A DNA stretch of 11,864 nucleotides from DASVTR01 sp033855775 (GTDB taxonomy: Bacteria; Acidobacteriota; Blastocatellia; Pyrinomonadales; Pyrinomonadaceae), in NCBI GenBank assembly GCA_033855775.1, contig JAWVFT010000136.1:1-11864 (forward strand), in the 5' to 3' direction. How positions within the stretch are numbered: position 1 is the stretch's first letter; each line of letters begins with the position of its first letter. This document shows positions 1 through 5,516 of the stretch, piece by piece. A model generated the notes under the pieces. That model did not search any database. It was given only the letters and a program-made list of their open reading frames with translations, and was not told the DNA's origin. Made by a program: the position numbers and the translations under genes.

Positions 1-257
1 TCGGGCGTCGGCGAAGGGCGCAGTGCGGGAGTCCCCGTGGGCGTCGGCGCGGGCTTCGTCATGTGCGGCGCGGGCGTCGGCCTGGGCGTCGGCGTCGGCG
101 CGCTCTGCGGCTGTATCTGGTTGACGCGGCGCGGGCGCGCGTTCTGCGCACGGCCGGCATTGGAGACGACCAGCAGGGCTGCGGCCATCGCGCAAACTGC
201 GGCCAGGGCCAGCGCGCGCCGGACGCGTCTCGTTTTCTGCACTCTAATCTCTCTCAT
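1..257 (-). CDS. Secreted Pro/Thr-rich protein, N-terminal part (runs off left edge)
   Basis: An open frame with no stop continues through the left edge; 85 codons are visible. The N-terminus has a basic stretch (MREIRVQKTRRVRR) followed by a hydrophobic core (ALALAAVCAMAAALLVV) and a small-residue site (SNAGRAQN), which is a standard Sec signal peptide with likely cleavage near AGRA|QN. After it comes a low-complexity linker rich in Pro and Thr (PTPTPRPTPAP, then further PTPT/SPTP units), as in surface or periplasmic proteins of acidobacteria. The functional domain lies outside the window, so no role can be assigned. ATG at 257 is chosen. A GTG at 242 is an in-frame alternative, preceded by a GAGAGAG run at Shine-Dalgarno distance, and it would still keep the signal peptide. 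The gene follows the VWFA gene on the same strand but is probably separated from it by terminators. Confidence 0.72.
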   Translation of the reverse strand, partial: MREIRVQKTRRVRRALALAAVCAMAAALLVVSNAGRAQNARPRRVNQIQPQSAPTPTPRPTPAPHMTKPAPTPTGTPALRPSPTP

Positions 258-358
258 CCTAGTCTTGCTCACTTCATCAACCAGAGATGGTCGCTGCCGC
301 AAGGCGGGCGCGAAAATCTTAACCCGCCTCAGGCTGTCTCATTTCAGCTTGCCGAACG

Positions 359-421
359 AAAGCGCCCCGCGCGCCTCCCATTGGCTTCGGTCTTGCCGGG
401 GAGGGAAGAGCGGGGCGCTTT
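359..421 (-). terminator. Second long hairpin, possible bidirectional terminator
   Basis: AAAGCGCCCCGC (359-370) and GCGGGGCGCTTT (410-421) form a perfect 12-bp inverted repeat. Inside it CCTCCC (374-379) can pair with GGGAGG (399-404). The A/T ends of the stem give a short T-run on either strand (GCTTTTGG on plus, GCTTTCGTTC on minus), so it could terminate in both directions. It could also be an attenuator in the leader of the left-edge gene. Confidence 0.42.
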
Positions 422-489
422 TGGCTTGCTCTCAAAGCCGCCGCTGGCGACTCTCGCATGGCCGGGGCAAAGAACCTTTTAAATTGAAC

Positions 490-515
490 GCGCGCCCCGG
501 CACAAAGGGACGCGC
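490..515 (-). terminator. Hairpin, probable terminator of the VWFA gene
   Basis: GCGCGCCCC (490-498) pairs with GGGACGCGC (507-515) at eight of nine positions, around an 8-base loop. Read on the minus strand, the stem is followed by GTTCAATTTAAAA, a T-rich but broken tail. It lies 64 bases past the VWFA stop codon, a usual terminator distance. The broken T-run makes rho-independent function uncertain. Confidence 0.45.
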
Positions 516-578
516 ATTTGCACAGATGCCTCGCGGGCGTTGAGCGTTGCCGAACGCGCGGCTCCGGCGGCCAAACTT

Positions 579-1625
579 TTAATGCGGATTAGTGACCGCG
601 TAATAGCCTTCACGACTGCGAACGAAGAGCTTCGGCAAACCGCGCGGCGGCGAAACCTTGACTTTAATCTTGTGCCACTTGCCGTCGTTCGTGAAATTGT
701 TCGGGCGATAGCCGATGGAATATTGATGACGCAGTTCGAGAGCTATCTTCTCGAAGATTTCGTCCATCTCCGGGGCCGAGTTCGGGAAGAAAGCTTTGCC
801 GCCGGAGACTGACGACAACTCATCAAGGATAGCCTGGCCTTCAAGACCGAGCGAACTGCCGGGGTCTGAGCCTCCGAGGATGCCTATCGAATAGAGCACC
901 ACGTCGGACTCTTTCAAGAGCCTGCGGACTTCCGAGAAGGTGTAGCGCGAATCGTTGTCCTGCCCGTCGCTGATGACGAGGAGAGCGCGTTTCTGGTGCG
1001 CCCCGCGCTGGACTTTCTCGACGCCCAGATAGGTCGCATCGTACAGAGCCGTGTTCGAGCGCGTCTCAACGTAGGTCAATTTGTCGAGCACGGCTTTGCC
1101 GTCGCGTGTTTTGTCTAGAATGAGTTGGGCGCGAGAGTTGAAGGCGATGAGAAAGTATTCGTCCGAATCGTGGCTCGTGTCTATAAAGCGCGAGAGAGCT
1201 TCGCGCGCGCGACGGATTTTGTCGCCGCTCATCGAACCCGACACGTCGAAGATGACGCCGACCGAGACGGGCGCGTCGTCATCAGAGAAGTGCGTAATCT
1301 CCTGCTGCTCTTTGCCGTCGAAGATGGAAAAGGCTTTCTTTTCAAGGCCCGAAACATAACGGCCATACTGGTCTGTCACCGTCACCGTCAGGTTAATCAA
1401 ATCCGTGTTGACGATAATCTCTTCGTCGTTGCCCGCAGGGCGCGGGGCGACCGTGGCAGGCGTCGCCGCCGGAGCGGCTGGCGGCTTTTGCTCGTCAGTC
1501 TTCTTCGTCTCGTCGGCCTTCTGTTGCGCTCGTGTGAGCGCGGGCGCGAAGAGGGCGCAGAGCGCAAGGGCGAGGGCTGAGACAAGCGCTAGCAAAGAGA
1601 CGTGCGAGCGGCGCTGTGCGTTCAT
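579..1625 (-). CDS. Secreted VWFA-domain protein of the acidobacterial type
   Basis: The protein has 348 residues. Residues 1-34 are a signal peptide (basic start, hydrophobic LLALVSALALALCALFAPAL, then TRAQQ). Residues 35-67 form a Lys/Pro/Ala-rich linker. From about 70 the sequence INLTVTVTDQYGRYVSGL leads into a von Willebrand factor A domain. Its metal-ion-dependent adhesion site is complete: DVSGS at 127-131, Thr192 in SNTALYD, and Asp220 in VISDGQDND. Length and layout fit the VWFA-related acidobacterial family (TIGR03436), whose members are exported; their ligands are mostly unknown. The start at 1625 has a strong ribosome site (AAGAGGAT, about 5 bases upstream). The gene diverges from the secretion cluster across a 549-base spacer, so no functional link can be claimed. 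The domain assignment is firm; the biological role is open. Confidence 0.93.
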   Translation of the reverse strand: MNAQRRSHVSLLALVSALALALCALFAPALTRAQQKADETKKTDEQKPPAAPAATPATVAPRPAGNDEEIIVNTDLINLTVTVTDQYGRYVSGLEKKAFSIFDGKEQQEITHFSDDDAPVSVGVIFDVSGSMSGDKIRRAREALSRFIDTSHDSDEYFLIAFNSRAQLILDKTRDGKAVLDKLTYVETRSNTALYDATYLGVEKVQRGAHQKRALLVISDGQDNDSRYTFSEVRRLLKESDVVLYSIGILGGSDPGSSLGLEGQAILDELSSVSGGKAFFPNSAPEMDEIFEKIALELRHQYSIGYRPNNFTNDGKWHKIKVKVSPPRGLPKLFVRSREGYYAVTNPH

Positions 1626-1861
1626 GTAATCCTCTTACTTTTCTGCCATCAAAAGGCCAGCCTGTGGCCCGATGCTTTTAATGATTGGTCGCCCGTCGCC
1701 CGCCTTCCAAAACAGAAAGGCCGGCAGACGCGACACACAATTTTTAGGAGCGATGTAGTTCGGCTGACGGGGAGACTGCCGTTCGCCACATTCAATTGGT
1801 TTCCGAAGCGATGGCTGCCAATCATTGTATGCGAACCGTCTGCGCCCGCGCAACAATCTAA

Positions 1862-1890
1862 TTGTGAAAGCTGTATGCTAAGACTATGTT
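1862..1890 (+). promoter_or_regulatory. Weak sigma-70-like promoter candidate
   Basis: TTGTGA (1862-1867) and TATGTT (1885-1890) are 17 bases apart, each matching four of six consensus positions. Transcription would start near 1897, ahead of the GC-rich segment at 1910-2090. It overlaps the palindrome ACAATCTAATTGT. The match is modest and could be chance in an AT-rich patch. Confidence 0.25.
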
Positions 1891-2089
1891 TTTAGTTTTT
1901 AGGTTGCCAGACGACGAAGGCCGCCGCCGCTTGAGCCGACCGCTCGCACGGCTCCGAGAAAGTCGAGCGGAAGATAAATGCGACGCGCGCTTTCATCTGC
2001 CTGCAACTTCCCGAGAGGGAGCGCGTGTACGGAGGAAGGTCGAAGGCAGCGTGGACGGTCGGCCCCGTTCGCGCGGGTCGCAAAACGCA

Positions 2090-2098
2090 TGCTATACT
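2090..2098 (+). promoter_or_regulatory. Extended -10 promoter candidate for the secretion cluster
   Basis: TGCTATACT fits the extended -10 pattern TGnTATAAT in all but one base. No good -35 is present 17 bases upstream, which extended -10 promoters tolerate. Transcription would start near 2105, giving a leader of about 70 bases that contains the palindromes at 2114-2160 and ends at the platform gene. Confidence 0.45.
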
Positions 2099-2113
2099 TT
2101 TCATCCAACTTTT

Positions 2114-2160
2114 CATTGAATTATTCAATCAATGAGATTGAAGGGTCGCATAATTCAATG
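2114..2160 (+). promoter_or_regulatory. Nested AT-rich palindromes, possible operator or leader hairpin
   Basis: CATTGAATTA (2114-2123) is the exact reverse complement of TAATTCAATG (2151-2160). Nested in the left part is the 15-base palindrome ATTGAAT-T-ATTCAAT (2115-2129). The block lies just downstream of the candidate promoter and ends 14 bases before the platform start codon. It could bind a dimeric regulator or fold in the mRNA near the ribosome site. Its AT content contrasts with the surrounding GC-rich DNA. Confidence 0.4.
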
Positions 2161-2174
2161 GCACACGAACAGTC

Positions 2175-3407
2175 ATGGCTGAATTTATTTGTCGTTTAGG
2201 AACGCCCGCCGGGGAGATTGTGACGCGGACAGTCGAAGCGGTCGGCGTGCAGGAAGCGCGCACGCGTCTGGAAAGCGAGGGCTTTCGTGTCTTCGCCGTC
2301 ACGCCGCCGAAGACTTCCGGCGTCGCCGCCCTGACGCGCCGTGGCGGCGGCGGCACGCAAGCCCGTTTCAAAGCCAATGACTTCCTGCTCTTTAACCAGC
2401 AACTCTCGGCCCTGCTGCGCGCGGGCATTCCCATCCTGCAAGCCATCTCGATGCTGCGCAAACGCTCGCCGTCGGGCGGCCTGCGAATCGTCCTGACGGA
2501 CGTTGAGGAGAAGATTCGCGGCGGCCTGGCTCTCTCGGAGGCTTTCGCCGCGCAGGGAGCCATCTTTCCGCGCATCTACACGGCTTCGATTTTAGCCGGT
2601 GAACGTTCGGGCGCGCTCGACGAAGTGTTGTCGCGCTACGTCGCTTACATGCGGCGCAACGTGCAACTGCGGCGCAAGATTCGCGGCGCGCTCGCTTACC
2701 CGACGCTGCTCTTGCTCGCTTCCTTCGGCATGGTCGCCTTTCTGACCGTCTACGTCGTGCCGCGCATGAAGGATTTGTTCACGGGCCTCGGCAACGCGCA
2801 GTTGCCGACGCTGACGCTCATCGTCGTAGGGCTTTCGGGTTGGATAGCGGGCAACATTTTCTGGCTCGCGCCCGTCTTAATCGGCACGGTCGTTTTTCTG
2901 GTGGTCTGGACGCGCACGCCGTCTGGCAGATTAACGGTGGACGGATTCCTCTTGAAGATTCCGCTGGTCGGCAAGCTGCTGACGCATCTTTCCGTGGCGC
3001 AGGCGACGCGCTCGCTGGCGACCCTGCTGGCGGGCGGCATCCCTTTGGTCGAGTCCTGGGAGATTGCCGCCGAGTCAATCACGAATCGCGAACTCAGGCG
3101 GCGCAGTTCGGCCATCCTGCCGATGATACGCGAAGGCCGCTCGTTCACGGAGAGCCTCGAAGCGGCGGAATGGATACCGGAACTCGCGCTCGACATGATT
3201 GGCGTCGGCGAGCGCTCAGGCTCTTTGCGAGAGATGCTCGACGAGGTTTCGACTTTTTACGACGCCGAGGCGGAAGTTAAGCTTGAGCAGTTGACGACGA
3301 CCATCGAGCCTGCGATTCTGGTTGTCATGGGCGGAGTCGTCATCACGATTCTGCTCTCCATTTATCTCCCGATTATTCAGTCAATCTCAAATGCTCCCCG
3401 TCAATGA
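2175..3407 (+). CDS. gspF: Type II secretion / type IV pilus platform protein, GspF/PilC family
   Basis: This 410-residue protein is the polytopic inner-membrane platform that couples the assembly ATPase to pilin polymerisation. Residues 1-45 are the small N-terminal domain. Residues about 70-195 and 273-397 are two repeats of the T2SSF domain, each with the hallmark GERSG (142-146 and 346-350). Hydrophobic segments lie near 174-196 (YPTLLLLASFGMVAFLTVYV), 212-246 and 378-401. The length matches the family (about 400). Only a weak ribosome site precedes ATG 2175. An overlapping 13-codon frame starting at ATG 2158 is in another frame and was not called. It heads the cluster; the ATPase gene follows 136 bases later with no evident terminator. 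GspF and PilC cannot be told apart from sequence alone; the secretin and GspG-like partners make a secretion-type name reasonable. Confidence 0.95.
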   Translation: MAEFICRLGTPAGEIVTRTVEAVGVQEARTRLESEGFRVFAVTPPKTSGVAALTRRGGGGTQARFKANDFLLFNQQLSALLRAGIPILQAISMLRKRSPSGGLRIVLTDVEEKIRGGLALSEAFAAQGAIFPRIYTASILAGERSGALDEVLSRYVAYMRRNVQLRRKIRGALAYPTLLLLASFGMVAFLTVYVVPRMKDLFTGLGNAQLPTLTLIVVGLSGWIAGNIFWLAPVLIGTVVFLVVWTRTPSGRLTVDGFLLKIPLVGKLLTHLSVAQATRSLATLLAGGIPLVESWEIAAESITNRELRRRSSAILPMIREGRSFTESLEAAEWIPELALDMIGVGERSGSLREMLDEVSTFYDAEAEVKLEQLTTTIEPAILVVMGGVVITILLSIYLPIIQSISNAPRQ

Positions 3408-3543
3408 GGCAGAGCCGTAGTCAACAGTTAAGCCGTTTCCCCCGACTTTGACAGCCCTGAAACGAAGCGCTCTTGAAGAGCCCAACGGCGCCGCAAAATT
3501 TCTCAAAACTTAGCGCCGCTCGCCGGGCTACTGAAAGCTTTTT
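3408..3543 (+). other. Spacer between platform and ATPase genes
   Basis: The 136 bases hold no gene. A short palindrome GCTCTT-G-AAGAGC (3469-3481) is present without a following T-run, so I do not call a terminator. The ATPase start is preceded only by a weak site (TGAAAG, about 8 bases upstream). Confidence 0.5.
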
Positions 3544-5232
3544 ATGAAACAAGCATCGGAAGAATTAACAGCCACTATCCCTTCTTTCAGCGTGCCCGCG
3601 ACGGACGGCAACGAGCCGCCGGAGGTGCGCGAGGCTCTGGCTCTGGCCAGACGTTATCGCCTGCCTTACGTGGATTTGCTGCCGCCCGAAGGCGACTCGC
3701 CGATTGACTACGCGCTCTTGAGCGAGTTGCCGGTTGACTTGATGGTGCGTCATCAGTTCGTCCCGCTCAGGCGCGAGGGCAAGCGGCTGCACGTGGCGAT
3801 GTCCGACCCGACCGACCTCGAAATCCTGGACGAACTCGCCAGCGCTCTGCACTCTCGCATCATCCCGCACGTGGCGACCGCCGGAGCCATTGACGTTGTG
3901 CTCCGTAAAGGCGACGCCACGCAGCGCGTGCTGCAAGAGGCCACGTCCGGCTTTCGCATCTCGCTCGTCAAGGAGACTGAACAGGGCGAGGAAGTCTTAG
4001 ACCTCGACCGTTTGGCGACAGACTCCGACATGTCGCCGATTATCAAGCTCGTTGACACCATCATCTTCAACGCGATGGAATCGCGCGCCTCCGACATACA
4101 CATCGAGACGCGCGACACGGAAGTGCAGGTCAAGTTTCGCATCGACGGCGCGCTCTACGCCAAGGTTGACCCGATTGACCTCGCCTATCATCAAACGCTC
4201 ATCTCGCGCATCAAAGTCATGTCCGAACTAGACATCGCCGAGCGCAGAGTTCCGCAGGACGGTCGCTTTCGTGTTCGCTACAAGGGGCGCAACGTTGACT
4301 TTCGCGTCTCCATCATGCCGACCGTTCACGGCGAAGATGCCGTTATTCGTATTCTCGACAAGGAACAGATTAACGAAGAGTTTCGCAACCTGAATCTGGA
4401 TGTCGTCGGCTTTTCCGAAGACGACATACGAAAGTTTCGCCGCTACATCGCGGAGCCTTACGGCATGGTTCTCGTCACAGGCCCGACCGGCTCCGGCAAG
4501 ACCACGACGCTCTATGCTGCCCTCAACGAGATTCGCAACGAGGAAGACAAAATCATCACGATTGAAGACCCGGTTGAATACCAGTTGCACGGCATCACGC
4601 AGATTCCCGTCAACGAAAAAAAGGGGCTGACCTTTGCGCGCGGCCTGCGCTCCATCCTGCGCCACGACCCGGACAAAATCATGGTCGGCGAAATCCGCGA
4701 CAACGAGACGGCGCAGATTGCCATCCAATCAGCCCTGACCGGCCACCTCGTCTTCACGACCGTCCACGCCAACAACGTGATTGATGTCATCGGACGCTTC
4801 CTGAATATGGGTGTTGAGCCGTACAATTTCGTGTCGAGCTTGAACTGCGTGCTGGCGCAGCGATTGATACGCATGCTCTGCCCCGTGTGCAAGCGCGCTT
4901 ATCATCCGGCGGACGAAGAGTTGTTGGAATCCGGCCTGCGCCCCGACGAACATGGCGGCGTCGTCTTTTACATGAGCGTCGGCTGCGATGCCTGCAATCA
5001 TACGGGCTATCGCGGGCGCACGGCGATTCACGAACTGCTCGACTTGACGGACAATATACGCGAGATGATTGTCGAGCGGCGTCCCGGCTCCGAAGTGCGC
5101 CGCGCCGCCGAAAGCGAAGGCTTGACGGGCCTGCGCGACTCGGCCCTGCAAAAAGTTTTCAGCGGCGTCTCGACCTTGCACGAAATCAATCGCGTCACGT
5201 TCGTCGAAGAGATAAAGTTGGAGCACGCGTAA
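3544..5232 (+). CDS. gspE: Type II secretion / type IV pilus assembly ATPase, GspE/PilB family
   Basis: This 562-residue cytoplasmic hexameric ATPase powers pseudopilin extrusion through the platform protein. Residues about 28-123 are the N-terminal T2SSE/MshEN domain that contacts the inner-membrane complex. Residues 155-560 are the ATPase. Visible motifs are Walker A GPTGSGKT (313-320), Asp box EDPVEYQ (341-347), Walker B with IMVGEIRD (379-386) and His box TGHLVFTTVHAN (399-410). A zinc-binding tetracysteine follows: Cys446, Cys449, Cys481 and Cys484 (CPVC, CDAC). All catalytic motifs are intact. Its length is typical of PilB/GspE and longer than PilT retraction ATPases, which lack the N-terminal domain and the zinc site, so it is an assembly rather than a retraction motor. 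Confidence 0.96.
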   Translation: MKQASEELTATIPSFSVPATDGNEPPEVREALALARRYRLPYVDLLPPEGDSPIDYALLSELPVDLMVRHQFVPLRREGKRLHVAMSDPTDLEILDELASALHSRIIPHVATAGAIDVVLRKGDATQRVLQEATSGFRISLVKETEQGEEVLDLDRLATDSDMSPIIKLVDTIIFNAMESRASDIHIETRDTEVQVKFRIDGALYAKVDPIDLAYHQTLISRIKVMSELDIAERRVPQDGRFRVRYKGRNVDFRVSIMPTVHGEDAVIRILDKEQINEEFRNLNLDVVGFSEDDIRKFRRYIAEPYGMVLVTGPTGSGKTTTLYAALNEIRNEEDKIITIEDPVEYQLHGITQIPVNEKKGLTFARGLRSILRHDPDKIMVGEIRDNETAQIAIQSALTGHLVFTTVHANNVIDVIGRFLNMGVEPYNFVSSLNCVLAQRLIRMLCPVCKRAYHPADEELLESGLRPDEHGGVVFYMSVGCDACNHTGYRGRTAIHELLDLTDNIREMIVERRPGSEVRRAAESEGLTGLRDSALQKVFSGVSTLHEINRVTFVEEIKLEHA

Positions 5233-5516
5233 GCGTCAAAGGACGAAGGCGGCAATGAGAGATGAGAAAGAGACTATTCAAGGCTTAAAGCCGCTCAAGA
5301 TTGAGAGCCGCGCCGTCATGCCTTCTACTTCATCGCTGTCGCCCGCGTCCTTCATCCTTGCTTTTGGAACTGTGTTGTCTGGTTAGCGTGTAAGACCGTT
5401 GAGTATCGCCCGACCCGCGCTCGACGGGAGTTTAAAAAATCCCGGTTGCCCTTGAGCTACCGCTTATGGTTTGCAACCGCTCTTTGCCGGTCACTCAAAA
5501 TTTGAGAAGGTGTGAA
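5233..5516 (+). other. Spacer between ATPase and secretin genes
   Basis: These 284 bases hold one doubtful small ORF (5255-5386), a degenerate inverted repeat AAGGACGAAGG (5239-5249) / CCTTCATCCTT (5349-5359), and a small CGGGA/TCCCG repeat (5425-5429, 5440-5444) around an A-run. No strong promoter or terminator is seen, so the secretin is probably cotranscribed with the ATPase. Confidence 0.5.
5255..5386 (+). CDS. Possible small protein (43 aa), doubtful
   Basis: A 43-codon frame starts with ATG at 5255, five bases after a good Shine-Dalgarno match (GAAGG, 5245-5249). The product begins charged (MRDEKETIQGLKPLKIESR) and ends hydrophobic (SFILAFGTVLSG). I recognise no family. The DNA overlaps a degenerate inverted repeat, which can create such frames by chance. 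It is listed because of its ribosome site and its place inside the operon. Confidence 0.18.
   Translation: MRDEKETIQGLKPLKIESRAVMPSTSSLSPASFILAFGTVLSG

Larger units (their letters stand above)
258..578. other. Intergenic spacer between two minus-strand genes
   Basis: This 321-base spacer holds no convincing gene; the frames open here on the plus strand are Arg-rich and match no family I recognise. Its clear content is two inverted repeats, described separately, which look like tandem terminators for the VWFA transcript. The part nearest the next gene (258-350) should hold that gene's promoter, but I see no good -35/-10 pair on the minus strand. Confidence 0.6.
1626..2174. other. Divergent intergenic region, no convincing gene
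   Basis: This 549-base region separates the minus-strand VWFA gene from the plus-strand secretion cluster. Open frames of 70-97 codons exist on both strands, but they overlap each other, lack ribosome sites and resemble nothing known. Its visible content is as follows. A small GGCCA/TGGCC hairpin (1655-1669) lies in the VWFA leader. A 13-base palindrome ACAAT-CTA-ATTGT sits at 1853-1865. A weak sigma-70-like promoter lies at 1862-1890. A GC-rich stretch with potential RNA structure runs 1910-2090. A stronger extended -10 promoter is at 2090-2098, followed by AT-rich palindromes at 2114-2160. Confidence 0.6.

Noticed and set aside
1655..1669. GGCCA/TGGCC hairpin followed by TTTT on the minus strand, upstream of the VWFA gene
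   Set aside because: A five-pair stem is too short to call an attenuator or terminator with any confidence.
1935..2063. Resemblance of the GC-rich spacer segment to SRP RNA (GGAGGAAGG) or RNase P RNA (GAGAAAGTC)
   Set aside because: Only a few bases match, and the conserved core loops and overall lengths of those RNAs are not present.
1886..2128. Overlapping 77-78 codon frames on both strands in the divergent spacer
   Set aside because: Both are compositionally biased, lack ribosome sites and overlap each other. Neither resembles a known family.
2158..2199. 13-codon frame (MAHEQSWLNLFVV) overlapping the start of the platform gene
   Set aside because: An AAGGG lies about 12 bases upstream, rather far, and there is no pattern of an attenuation peptide. 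Overlap with a well-supported gene start makes it most likely chance.
5466..5516. Upstream ATG extending the secretin by 17 residues
   Set aside because: It has no ribosome site, and the extension would place the signal peptide inside the protein. ATG 5517 has a good ribosome site and a standard signal peptide.
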